A stretch of DNA of 64,000 bases from Microplitis mediator (Eukaryota > Arthropoda > Insecta > Hymenoptera > Braconidae): assembly GCF_029852145.1 (NCBI RefSeq), contig NC_079977.1, positions 11,714,640-11,778,639 of the forward strand, read 5' to 3'. The notes beneath the pieces were generated by a model that did not search any database, had not been told where the DNA came from, and saw only the letters and a list, made by a program, of their open reading frames with translations. Positions 11,248 through 22,840 of the stretch are shown piece after piece; positions within the stretch are counted from its first letter, which is position 1, and the number at the start of each line of letters is the position of its first letter. A program made the translations under genes and the position numbers.

Positions 11248-12407
11248 GCATAAAAAGTAAAAATATATATATTTTTAATTGTTTATAATTTAAAGCAAAA
11301 ACGTTTTCAATTCATTGTTGAATCGCATGATAATTGTCATTAGCAGTAAAGAAATGATAGTTTATGCTATTTTTGGTCTAAATATAGTTCCTTAATTGTC
11401 TATTTGACGATGATTCAATGAAAAATTAAAAATTTTAATTTACCACAATACTTGAAAAATTCTGTTAAAAATAATTCATAAATAACTAATTGTTATCAAT
11501 GTTAACTGCACATACATGTATTGAATGTTAATTGTTTTTATTATATTATAGCTTATTTTGTCATTAGTACAAGGGAATTAAAATAAAAGTACTTTAATTC
11601 AAAAATTTTTTAACTTAAAAGTGTAGGTGACCGTAATGAAAGTAATTAACTGTACAAAATATTGATCACAAGAACATAATTGTGAGGGCAGTTGAAAAAT
11701 TAATTGTTTTCAAATGATTTGACTGAAATAAAGAAAAAAAAAAAAAAATTAAAATTAATATAACTAAATTTATGTTTATTCAACATTTATAACGAAATGT
11801 TTAAAAGATGAAAGATAAAATGTCATGATATATTTGACCGTGATACACCAACATAAACCGTGTTCGAGCCTCGCGATTGTGTTCCCAACTATGTCGATAT
11901 TACCGATGTTTTTTCTTTTCCCACCATTATTTTTGTCATTCTAATTAAAATTTTTTTTTTTTTTTAGGTATCTGCAGTGCGAATTCGAATTGAATAAAAC
12001 ATATGCGACTTTTAAGAATAAAATAAACTAACTGCTTATAAAATAATATCTACAATAATAAAAGATTGAAATTTTACATTGAATGATTACAAACGAATAT
12101 TAAGAAAAACAAGTTATAAAAAATCGAATTGCTAAGAATTGTGAACCTAATAAGAATAAATGATATAAAAAACAGATAAAATGACTTAAAATAACTAAAA
12201 ACTTGAACAAATCATAACAAAAAAATATTATATAATAAGTTCACCAATGTTTGATTTGTAATATGAAATATTAATAAAATATATTATTTTATAATAAACT
12301 CTTTTTTTATTCACCTATTTACATAATTAATTTTTAATAGAATTGTTTTTTGAGTAAACAGTTTCGTTTATTGTATTTCATTGTAAATATTAAGTAATAG
12401 ATTGATA
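11248..12407. other. AT-rich stretch, probably including the Helitron 5' end
   Basis: No gene seen. Because a Helitron coding region starts at 12408, its 5' TC terminus should lie here, but the 5' end has no inverted repeat and I could not pin it. Confidence 0.35.
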
Positions 12408-15400
12408 ATGGGTCGTAGGAAAATTGAGCGAACATCAGCCGAAGAAGAGGAAATCAAAAAAGTACGACGTGATAAGCGAAATGAGCTACGACGTCGAAGT
12501 CGAGTGATGACAAATAACACACTCATGAACAAGGTGAACATAATGCAATTACGTCTAACAATTCGTGTTCGTTAAATATTACAGATACGCTATTAAATAT
12601 CAATGAAAATAGTTCTATATATGATGTTTTTGACATGCCTTTGTAAGGGTTTGCCCTTGCTTCCCCGTACTAGGAAGTTCGGACAATCCTTCGATAGTAA
12701 ATTGAGTGTTCGAAATTTTCGGGTTCTGATATGTCTGACGTAGCTGAGTACGCAGCTCGATTTGGAATAGGGGAAAAGGTTGTTAAAATAATGTAACAAT
12801 GATTCTAAATTTAATTGTGGCTCTTTTATTATAAATAAATAATTAATTGTTTAATATATACACTTAATGCTAAATTTAATTATAATTAACAATTAATAAT
12901 CAAGAGTTTTGCAATATAGTTTTACTGCGCATGCGCCGCTTCCGTTTCACCGGGATACCAGTCCCCGCTTTGTTTAATAAAATTTTTCTTAACAGTTTAA
13001 TTATAATAATATTCCCGAGTCTTTTATTTAATTTAGATTAATAAAGAAATTCAACGTTGTCGAGGGAAAATCCTGACAACTAAAATTAACCGGTAATAAA
13101 TTTTCGCATGCACAGAAAATAGAAAATAATTTTGACAAATTTAATAAAAGAATTTAGAATAAAAAGACGATAAAATAAATGAGGGGATCTCCTCCACGTG
13201 TTTGACAAATGTAAAATTGTAAATTTCAAAAACCTTTATCCAGAAGAACTTACACCGACCTGTCCCAGGTGTTTCGTGGTGCTGGTCATCTTTATGGCGA
13301 GAATAACAGGATCTTTTCCTTCCAACGAGAAAACACTTGAAGTGGAACTTAGACGAAAGATATTATACTTAAAATTGGTGGCGTCTGCCTGAATAATAAA
13401 CTGTAGAAATATTGTGATGTGATGGAAAACTTGAGCGACCGCTCGGTTCGACAAGTGGATGGTAATTAATTTTCGGTTGTGTCGTCTGGCAACGAGGTGT
13501 CCAGTTTACCCCTACCTTCGCGCCGTTAAACCAAAATTCGACGCGAGGGCGGTTGCGCAGATAAAGAAGGGCGCGAAATTTAATTTTTGCTGACCTGGCA
13601 GTCGAACACCAGGTCACCCCGTTACACCTTCTACGTCCAATAATCCAACACAATCACTATCAACCGCATCTCAGGATCGGCACTTTGAACATAATTATAG
13701 TAAAACATTACCGATTAGGTCAACTGTATCGCAGAGTTGGTGCTCCGAACATAATTATAGTAGAGTAACCGATGAATCTTGGAACAGAGTGGAATCAAGT
13801 AGTGAACCTTCGATTCAAAATGACCCTTTGCGTTTATCTCAACAATGGATAGTCGATAGTTATGTTAAGATAGAGAAAGATAGATTGAATTATTGTAAAT
13901 TTAATCAAAAAAAGTTCAAGCCGAATCGTATCAAGGCCTATTAGATCATTTACAATCACGAGTCAATAATAATAATACATATTCCAATATAGGTAAAATT
14001 GTTATTTTACCATCGAGCTTCTGTGGTTCACCACGTAATATGTTGCAGCATTATCAAGATGCTATGTCCATTGTGCGTAAATTTCGTAAGCCAGATTTGT
14101 TCGTGACTATGACATGCAATCCGAAATGGCGTGAAATTACTGATAATTTATTGCCAGGACAAAGTGCTTCGGATAGACCTGATTTAGTTGCACGTGTATT
14201 TGATATAAAAAAAGATGTTTTGATTCAGATGATTGTGAAACAAAATCTTTTTGGTGAAGTTATTGCTTACAACTGGGTTATTGAATTTCAAAAACGGGCA
14301 TTGCCACATTTACATATGTTAATAACATTAAAAAACGGTTCTAAAATATCAACTCGCGATGATGTCGATAAATTTGTATCTGCAGAAATCCCAGATTAAA
14401 CAAGTAATCCTACGTTGCATGATATCGTTACAAGAAACATGCTTCATGGTCCTTGTGGAGATTGGTGTTTAGTTGACGGGTCGTACTCAAAAAAATTCCC
14501 GAAAAGTTTTCGTAATGAAACAACAATGGATGAAAATGGATATCCTTTTTACCGTCGACGAGACGAAGGAAGAACGTTCTCACGAAACGATGACATTTTC
14601 GATAATCGCCATGTGGTCCCATACAATCCGAAGTTATTAGAAACTTTTAATTGTCACATCAACGCAGAAGTTGTTTCTTCTATAAGGGCAGTTAAATATT
14701 TATATAAATACGTATATAAAGGCCATGACAAGGCAGGAATAACAATAAATGGAAATATACCGAATGCTAGAACTGAACCGTTAATTAATCAAAACCAAAC
14801 ATCTCATGATTCGAGTGTTTATGTAATTAATCATGATGAAGTACGAGACTTTGTCGATGCTCGCTATGTTGGCCCTGTTGAAGGCGTTTGGCGAATTTTG
14901 TCTAAGCTTTTACAAAATAAAAGTCACTCCATTACACGCTTACCTGTCCATTTACCAAATCAACAAAGTATAACAATCAATGATGATTGCAACGTCAACG
15001 ATATCCAAGAGGCTCTACAGAAGCAAACAATGTTGATAGATTACTTTTCGTTAAATCAACGTGATCCATCCGCCCGGCAGTACATTTACAGTGATATTCC
15101 ATATCATTACGTGTTTAAAAAAAATAATGATACGAATGTTTCATGTTGGCAACCGCGTAAACGACACTTCAACGTTATTGGTCGTATGTATTCTGTTAGT
15201 CCCTCTCAAATTGAATTATTTCATCTTAGATTGTTATTGATTAACATCAAAGGTGCAACAAGTTTTGAAGAGCTTAGAACGGTAAATGGGGTCGTCTACG
15301 ATACTTATATGTTGGCATGTTTAGCGGCCGGGCTTATTGAAGACGATCAAGAATGGAGACGAACATTAAATGAAGCGGTAGTATGGATGATGCCACGACA

Positions 15401-17060
15401 ATTACGTTGTTTATTCGTTCGCATACTAATTCATTGCCACCCCCTTCATCCAGAAGAACTTTGGGAAGAGTTTAAAGAAGCTATGTCTGAAGATTTTTGT
15501 AGACTTTTAAGTGCAGAAGACGGACAAAATAAAGCTTACGTGTATATTAATACTATGCTTCACCGAGAAGGTTATAGTCTTTCAGCATATCCCAGTATGC
15601 GACAAATAAATGAAATCGAGGATTTAATAGACGCAGAGTCATTACAAATTCCTACATTAGACGAATCCCAATCATATTATTGTAAATTAAATGTTAATCA
15701 AAAAGAAGTAGTAGATTTCGTTCTAAATTTAGTTAATAATAAAAGAAGTGATGACCCTCATTGTGTTTATATAGATGGACCTGGTGGTTCTGGTAAAACA
15801 TTCATCTACACTACATTATGTCATATAATGAGGAATATGAATAAAAATGTATGTACAATGGCTTATACAGGTATCGCAGCTACTCTTTTGCTCAATGGAA
15901 AGACAGTTCATAAAACTTTTGGCTTACCCGTTCCTATGTTTTCTGATTCGTCTTCACACATTGTACCTAATTCATCACAAGGTAAATATTTAAAAGATGT
16001 AGATGTTTTTGTTTGGGATGAAGCCCCGATGTCACCCAGATACGCTTTAGAAATAATCGATCGTACTTTACGTCACATTATGAGCAACGATATTCCCTTC
16101 GGTGGAAAACTAATGATTTTAAGGGGTGACTTCCGACAAATACTTCCAGTTCAACTTCATACTACTCGTACCGAAACAGTTAATTTATCCATAAAAGTCA
16201 GTTCATTGTGGGCTCATTTTCACAAATTTTCTTTAACCCAAAATATGCGCGCATTGCCAGAAGAAAAAGAATTCGTTGAATTTTTACTGAACGTTGGTGA
16301 TGGAAGTCTTAATGACTTAAATGATGATCTAAATTTTCCTGACGCGTGTTTTGTATCCAAAAATAATGACATTGTTGAAAATGTGTACGGAAATATTATC
16401 AGAGGAAAACGTTACGATGAATTAACAAAAACCGTCATTTTGTCGGCTCGGAATGTAGATGTAGATGTGATAAATAAACAAGTTGTTGAACTTTTAAATA
16501 TATCCACAGAGAAAATTTATGCAGCCGTTGACAGTACCGAAAATTGTGATAATGGAAATTTCGACGAGGCTATTTTACCGGAATATTTAAACACTCTAAA
16601 TCCCCCTAATTTTCCTCCGTATGAAATACACTTAAGACAGTACACAATAGTAATGCTGATTAGAAATCTTAACTTAAGTGAAGGTTTATGTAATGGCACA
16701 AGGTTAATGATTTTAGATTTAGGTCTCAATGTTATACGATGCAAAATTTTGACGGGTGACAAAACTGGTGACACTGTTTTCATTAATAGAATAACATTAT
16801 ATTGCGAGAACGTTTATTCATTTTCTTTTAAAAGAAGACAATTCCCAATCAAAGTAGCATTTTGCATGACCATAAATAAAGCCCAAGGTCAAACTTCTGA
16901 AAAAATTGGGGTTGATCTTACCAAAGACGTGTTTAATCATGGGCAATTGTACATAGCTTTCTCAAGAGTTCGAACTTGGGCAGCACTGCAAGTGTATTTA
17001 AACAAAACAAAACTTAATAAATCGGTTAAAAACTTCGTTTTCAAGGAAATATTCTCATAA
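12408..17060 (+). pseudogene. Helitron Rep-helicase (RepHel), broken
   Basis: Starts with MGRRKIERTSAEEEEIKKVR, a basic N-terminus typical of animal Helitron proteins. The Rep (HUH) domain is at 14040-14720: FVTMTCNPKW, the HUH motif PHLHML near 14310, and the tyrosine block KYLYKYVYKG near 14695. A PIF1-like helicase follows: Walker A GPGGSGKT near 15780, Walker B VWDEAPMS near 16013, then GGKLMILRGDFRQILPV, a QNMRA block, TINKAQGQT and YIAFSRV, to the TAA at 17058. The protein is about normal length, but breaks are a frameshift near 12533, a solo LTR at 12642-13626, a frameshift at an A7 run near 13910 and an in-frame TAA at 14397-14399. The helicase half is intact for 881 codons, so decay is recent. 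Confidence 0.88.
12642..13626 (-). repeat. solo LTR inside the Helitron coding region
   Basis: 985 bp with TGTAAGGG...CCCCGTTACA ends. CCTT is duplicated on both sides (12638-12641 and 13627-13630). Removing the LTR and one CCTT restores the Helitron frame. On the minus strand it begins TGTAACGGGGTGACC, a start common to Gypsy-type LTRs. A 4-bp duplication fits Gypsy. No internal sequence remains, so it is a product of LTR-LTR recombination. Confidence 0.85.
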
Positions 17061-17133
17061 TTTATTCCTTTTTATTGTAATCTTTAGTTGTTATTATTCA
17101 AATTTTAATTGACTGTACAATGTCGTACTTCAC

Positions 17134-17151
17134 GAGCGCGCTTGCACGCTC
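17134..17151 (+). other. Helitron 3' hairpin
   Basis: GAGCGCG, loop CTTG, CACGCTC: a 7-bp stem with one mismatch, 8 bases before the CTAG end (17160-17163). This is the usual position of the Helitron terminator hairpin. Confidence 0.75.
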
Positions 17152-17163
17152 AACGTACACTAG

Positions 17164-17802
17164 TATTTGTTTAATTTGAGATTCCAAACTTAATTAAAGA
17201 AAGAAATTAATAGATGATTCAGGCGCAGCTTGTTTGCATGATTCTGAATTACATTCATTCGTTTCAACGCTCCCAAAATAAGAATAACAACTCTGACAGT
17301 AAAAATGTCGAGTGAATATACTTTTATTCTGACTAAGTGTTTTCCATAACGCATCCTTAGTAGTTGGAAGTATACTGGCAAAACTCGAACAATTAATCCA
17401 CCGAAAATTGATAATGTCGCTTGATAAGTGAACTTGAACTTTATAGCTAAGCTCATTACTGCCAATCGATGATCTTTTGCAGTAATATTCGGTTTTGATA
17501 TAACAGGAAACATCAACTCGTTCAATTCACTCCTCATAAAATAATTTCTATTTGGTTCTTCATCGTTAGTGACATACTTATTGTTTATTTCTTGATTATT
17601 TATATCCAAATTAATTTCCAATTCTTGATTATTAAATCCATTATTAACATTCAACTCATTAATTTTTGATTCGCCTAAAGGATCATTCCTATGGGTAGTT
17701 ACTTCTTCACAATCTTCGTTATTTCTGAATTCTTTACTTAAGGTCTCATTAACGCAAAAAGGAGAATGACATTCACGTTGGTTTGGTACATAATGATTAA
17801 TC
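17164..17802 (-). pseudogene. CACTA (EnSpm)-type transposase, N-terminal exon
   Basis: Read on the minus strand, an acceptor-like T-run plus TAG precedes 17802. The frame carries an acidic, Asn-rich leader, then NITAKDHRLAVMSLAIKFKF and a region that continues only after a frame change near 17400 (a Cys-pair segment FYCQSCYSYFG follows in the other frame). This resembles the N-terminal helical plus zinc region of insect CACTA transposases. It ends exactly at the Helitron boundary, so the downstream coding sequence was separated by the Helitron or by an intron that received it. Confidence 0.55.
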
Positions 17803-17974
17803 TAAAAAAAATATGATTGTTACATTTTTTAGAGGGTAGTACGAAAATAATAATACAAACAATGCTTCTTGATAAAATAGTTTTAACAAAAATAGTTTGT
17901 GTTTTCAATGATACTTCAAGCCTTTTTTATTTTCTAGAATTAAAATTAAGTTGCTTTTAATACTCAAGATTTTG
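17803..17974. other. AT-rich intron or spacer
   Basis: Nothing recognised. It would be intron if the CACTA N-terminal exon at 17164-17802 has an upstream exon. Confidence 0.3.
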
Positions 17975-18224
17975 CCTCGCAGATTTGAATAACGGTAGAA
18001 ACACGGTGGGTTTGTTCCATTTTACCACTGTGATTACGCGGTGTATTCACCGTGTATACACAGTGGTCAAGCCACCGTGGAATCATGGTGGATACACCGC
18101 GTAATCACAGTGGATTCACTGTGTATACCCGGTGGTGAAATGGAATAAACCCACCGTGTAACCACGGTGGATCCGCGGTGTTTACACTTCTACGGTGTTT
18201 CCACCGTGATTCAAATCTGCGAGG
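17975..18224. mobile_element. MITE with CACGGTGG-type subterminal repeats
   Basis: 250 bp with terminal inverted repeats CCTCGCAGATTTGAAT at both ends. The inside is packed with about a dozen CACGGTG/CACCGTG heptamers plus variants (CACAGTG, CACTGTG) in both orientations, giving nested palindromes. It is GC-rich compared with its flanks and non-coding. The target-site duplication is unclear. Confidence 0.65.
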
Positions 18225-18546
18225 GTTTCAGTTTGAAATATTCTTCGATAAGCCCTAGTTCAAAATTTCGATTGAGAACAATAGAAAATCGATTATTTTC
18301 TAATTGAATCCAATTAAATCCAATATTTTAATCAGAATATAGCGATATTTATCGTTCTCAATAGGAATCTCAAACCAGGAAGTGTATTTTAAGAGATTTC
18401 CGTTTAATTATATTTCGAAATATCAATTGAATTATACTTAAAGTATTATTACTTAGCTTCATATTAATTAGGACTTTTAAGAAAATAAATTAATTCAGAT
18501 GATTCCAGTGAACATAGAAAAAAAGCTTGTTAAAATATAGACATTA

Positions 18547-19552
18547 GGCCGATTGAAAAGTCAACCATTTTTTTTTTTTTAAAGACACACTCAAAAGTGT
18601 CAGTAGGATAAAAGAAGAAGTCTGTTAACATTTGAGCTCTTAATATTAATATTAAGTACTACCTGATTGTGATTTTCTATTTCCCATTTAAAACACATGG
18701 AAAAAAAAATTTTAAGTTCGGAATTTTATACCTCGATAATGGCTGATTGGACAAATAAGCCCAGGATCCATTTTTGTAGGAAATTTAACGCTCTACAAAA
18801 AAGGTTTCTTATGATTTTTTTATAAATCCATCTGTTCAAAAGTTATTCGAGCTTGAAGTCAAATTTATCGTAAATTTCGAGATCTTTTTACTTTTCTGGC
18901 GAAACTATCAGACTTACCACAAAATGTCATAGAACCTTTTTTGTAAACAATTTTATTTCCTACAAATTATTTTTCATAAAATTTTTTTGAATTGCGCATT
19001 GTTTTATAGTTATTTTCATTTTAATGTCAAGATCTTAAAATCGATCCAAATACTATTTTTTTAAAGAGCTTTACATTAAAATGGTAATAACTAGAAAACG
19101 ATTCGGAATTCTAAAAAACTTTATTCATGATAATTTGTAGGAAATAAAATTGTCTAGAAATAAGGTTTTATGATATTTTGTGATAAGTCTGATAGTTTCA
19201 CCGGAAAAGTAAAAAGATCTCGAAATTTACGATAAATTTGACTTCAAGCTAAAATAAATTTTGAACAACTGGATTAATTGAAGAAATCATAAAAGACCTT
19301 TTTTGTAAAGCGTTGAATTTCCTACAAAAATGTGTCGTGGGCTTATTTGTACAATACGCCATTACCGAGATATAAAATTCCAAACTTAAAATTTTTTTTC
19401 CGATTTTATTTAAATGGGAAATAGAAAATCGCAATCATAGAGTACTTAATATTAAGGGCTCAGATTTTAACAGGCGTCTTCTGTCGTCCGACTGAAACTT
19501 TTGAGTGTGTGTCCTTGATAAAAAAAAAATAGTCAATTTGTTTCAATCGGTC
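18547..19552. mobile_element. foldback element, ~1.0 kb
   Basis: The left end GGCCGATTGAAAAGTCAAC and the right end (complement of GACCGATTGAAACAAATTG) pair. Arms of about 480 bp pair through TGGGAAATAGAAAATC, TAGGAAATTTAACGC and AAAAGATCTCGAAATTTACG. The centre is near 19045. No true coding region; open frames in the arms are incidental. Confidence 0.75.
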
Positions 19553-20124
19553 AAATATATATCAAAAAAATAAATAAATAAAACTAAGTGGACAAGCATT
19601 GAAACAGCCAACATAGTTTTATAAGTTTTTTGAATAGATTAGTTAGTAGGTAAATCTTTCCTAGTATTAATTATTAGTATGCTGTTAATAAAATCACAAA
19701 AAAAAGTTGACTTGAAAAAATACATTATCAAATTTTAAATGTTAATGTAACCATTTTCAAATAACATTATTTCAATTTTTGATGTATTATGTACTTTTAA
19801 ATAAAACTTGTGATAGCTTATTTTTTTTCTTATTTAATTTATTGGCTACATAATTACTTCTAAAAACATTGCAAATTAATACTTACAATGTCAGTTGGTA
19901 ATGATGAAAAATAACGATCATTGGTAAATGTTTTAAAATGCAAATCATAAATTTTTTTTTTTACGATAATAAGCAAACCGTGATGTGCTTTTTCGTTTTC
20001 GATTTATCGAATATGTGTTATTTTTCATAATCCCTTTTGCAAATAAATTATATCTTTTAATCAGTGAATAGTAAATCCACTTCTGTAATATATATATATA
20101 TATATATATATGCATGGTTGTTTG
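19553..20124. other. AT-rich spacer with a (TA)n tract
   Basis: A (TA)n run of about 24 bases lies at 20088-20111. Nothing else seen. Confidence 0.5.
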
Positions 20125-20866
20125 TTAGGAGTCTCGCGTCAGCTGTTGGAGATATTAAAAACTCCAGAAGAAAAATTTAACCTTAATAAAGATCACCGTA
20201 ACGTTATTGATGAGCGTTTTCTATAAAGCCACCCCATGAAATATACTGGTTACCCCGACCTACTGGTGATATGAGTAAATGGAAAGCATCTGAATATTAG
20301 TCATGGCTGTTGTATTGGAGTCTTTTATGTCTGGAGGGATTTGCAGAACCAGAGTTTTTGGAAATGTATGCTCTTTTTGTACGAAGTCTTTATACTCTGC
20401 TAAAGAGGGAGATAACGAGAGATGACATTACAAGATCAAATTATGATCTACTTAAATTCGTTGGAATGTTTGAAGTTAATTATTCAAAATCGGCTATGAC
20501 ATTTAATCTACACTCCATGCAACATTTATGTAATTCTGTACAAAAGACTGGGCCATTATTGGGAACTTCAACTTTTCCATTTGAATACGGTACTTTTTAT
20601 TTAAAAAAGATGTGAATGGCCCGTGTAATGTTCGTTATCAGATGGTAAAAAAATTTCTAAAAAAAAAACTATTTAGATCACAGCTGGAATTTGTCACAGC
20701 ATCACCTCAAAGTAAACATTATTGTAAGCAATTATTGGTCCACGATCATCTTAAAAATTATTTACAACTTCCTGGTGATAGTATTTTATTAGATAGGACT
20801 CAAGTGGATAACAGTATTGAAAAGGAAATACAAACATTTGTTAATAACGAAAGTGCAAAGATTTAA
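20125..20866 (+). pseudogene. CACTA (EnSpm)-type transposase, C-terminal half
   Basis: Plus strand. Successive frame segments contain GVSRQLLEILKTPEEKFNL, WKASE...WLLYWSLLCLEG, PEFLEMYALFVRSLYTLLKR, FNLHSMQHLCNSVQKTGPLL and FPFEYG, followed by a tail ending at TAA 20864-20866. This matches the order of the same blocks in the minus-strand copy at 858-5315 but is clearly divergent, so it is a different copy. Breaks: a frameshift near 20225, a stop/frame change near 20300 and a TGA near 20612. No catalytic N-terminal half was found on this strand. Confidence 0.65.
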
Positions 20867-21440
20867 GCATTCAAGAAATGTATCTATAAAACATGTTTTA
20901 TTCATAGTACAGATTATACAAGAGCGACACAAACTGATTATACGTACATACAGTTGCAATCGGATCAAGTGATTCACATCCGCCACTTAATATTTGTAAA
21001 AGAAGAATGTTATGTATACGGTTGTTTATTAACGATGGCCCCATTATTCTGTTGGTCATGTGCAGATGGATCATATTCATCCTATTACGAATAAATGTGG
21101 AGATCGTATTGTTATAATAAGTATAAAAACTTTTAAGGAAAAAGTCATTCATGTTGAGATAGATCAATTTAATTATATATGCTTGTTTCCATATATTTCA
21201 ACTATAAATTAAACAATCATTAAATGAATTTTATTTTAAAAATTATAAAAGTATCAAATCACTTAATAAAAATCAATATTTTTTAAAAAGTCGTGTAGGT
21301 AATGTGTTTAAAATATATAAGGCTTTTGTTTTTGACGGACTTATCTAATTATTCAATTATCAAACAATTTTGAATATTATTTCTTAACCGTCGTTTTAAA
21401 ATAAAATTTACTAACGAAAAAAGAAACTTTTACTTTTTTT
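20867..21440. other. AT-rich spacer
   Basis: No gene or repeat boundary recognised. Confidence 0.4.
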
Positions 21441-21703
21441 AGCCTAAATGTAGCCAAATTTACTCGGCTGCTTGCAACCCGAGTCCCTAGTTTTGACACT
21501 CTGCCCCTTGAGGTCATAAAAGCCAGATGCGGCTGGGACTAGGGATGTACGCCCGCATTCACATGGCCTCAACGATTGCTCTGTACTCTTACTGCATCTT
21601 GTGTAGCCCGATAATACTGTTTTTCACATAGTTTTTCCGCAGAACAGTTTAAGAGAATATTTCTCAATATTATATTTTATTTATCTGAGTCAGACAACCC
21701 TCG

Positions 21704-21733
21704 AGAACGTTCTCGAAGAGTCTCGACTGTTCC
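21704..21733 (+). promoter_or_regulatory. heat-shock-element-like array
   Basis: Consecutive pentamers read aGAAc gTTCt cGAAg aGTCt cGACt gTTCc. This is the alternating nGAAn/nTTCn pattern bound by HSF trimers: the first three units are perfect and the next two each deviate by one base. It sits inside a perfect 16-bp palindrome at 21701-21716 and 12 bp upstream of a TATA box. Spacing and order match insect heat-shock promoters. Confidence 0.6.
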
Positions 21734-21744
21734 CTTCAGTCCTT

Positions 21745-21752
21745 TATATAAG
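21745..21752 (+). promoter_or_regulatory. TATA box and nearby initiator
   Basis: TATATAAG, followed by an arthropod-type initiator TCAGT at 21783-21787. The TATA-to-initiator distance is about 40 bases, a little longer than usual, so the start may lie a few bases upstream of it. Confidence 0.45.
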
Positions 21753-22589
21753 CCGAGGACCCGAAATCCCAGGCAAAAATAGTCAGTCGTCTCTGATCTT
21801 TTTCACCGACTACATCGAGTGTCTCCGATCTTGATATCTTCCATACATTGCCTCATACAAGCCAATAAGCAACAGTTCTCCGAGTTCTTTGCCTAGTACA
21901 GTGAAATCAGTAATAATTCAGTTCTAAATAATATTTAGTTTTACAGCATTTTATCAGTAATTATCTACGGCAAAACGTCACCTTCACAACAGCAATTACA
22001 TCGGGCGTTATTAGTCGTCGTTGTGAAATACCGCTGCTCAACCATCAAGTGGTGACTATCATGTCAACAGTCCAGCATGACTCCTGATCATCCAGTTGCT
22101 GTCGATAACACAGCAATGATACTTGTGTGACTTCTCTCCCTTTAAGCACTAATTAAGAATCAAGTACGTCGCATCCTGAGCGGGAAACAGTTCTCAATCA
22201 TCAACAAGCTGCATCGCGCAATCCCGCTCTAGTGTGAGCGTGGTATCCAGTTCGACTTGTTTCAGCCTACCAGATCTCAATCACTCGACTCAGGTCTAAG
22301 TAAAGCATAACTTGGGCTACGTTTGGTATGTAAACAGATTTAATCACTAGTCTATCTATCACATTGTCAACACTCTGACATTCTTTAGGTCGCGCTGTAA
22401 TGACCGACCTATGACTGCTCTCACAAGGCTTTATTAGAAAAGTCCCTGGTCCCACGTGACTGAGACGCGGCCTTGTGATCCGTTAGTGATTATAGTGGAC
22501 CAGGTCTACTCTAGTGAATACGTTTTTATTTAGGAAATCTCTCCTACCTGATCGAACCATGATTGCTGACTTAAATCTCAGTCTGCCAC

Positions 22590-22840
22590 CAAGACACCGT
22601 CTGGTCCTACGAGACCTGGACATCGCCTGGTCCCACATGACTGGGACACGGCTCGGTCCCACGTGACCGAGACATCATCTGGTCCCACGAGACCTGGGCA
22701 TCGCCTGGGCCCACGTGATTAGGATATCACTCGGTCCCACGTGACCGAGACACAATCTGGTCCCGAGTGATTTGGACATCGCCTGGTCCTACGTGACCGA
22801 AACACCGTCTGGTCCCACGTGACAAGGGCAGCGCCTGGTG
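22590..22840. repeat. minisatellite, ~26-bp unit with CACGTG
   Basis: About ten units of the form TGGTCCCACGTGACCGAGAC followed by AYCRYC. Several units hold the palindrome CACGTG (E-box core) and others are diverged to CACGAG. A partial outlying unit lies near 22446-22475. Confidence 0.75.

Larger units (their letters stand above)
12408..17163 (+). mobile_element. Helitron (5' boundary not located)
   Basis: Contains a Rep/helicase frame (12408-17060). Downstream are a short GC-rich hairpin (17134-17151) and a CTAG end at 17160-17163 followed by T, which is the canonical Helitron 3' terminus inserted between A and T. Immediately beyond the end, the minus strand is CACTA transposase coding sequence, so the Helitron landed in or beside that gene. 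A solo LTR (12642-13626) is nested within. Confidence 0.8.

Noticed and set aside
16517..16783. Minus-strand frame within the helicase region
   Set aside because: Shadow of the Helitron helicase; the plus strand has full motif support.
22590..22840. CRISPR-like array
   Set aside because: Units are contiguous with no unique spacers and the context is eukaryotic; it is a minisatellite.
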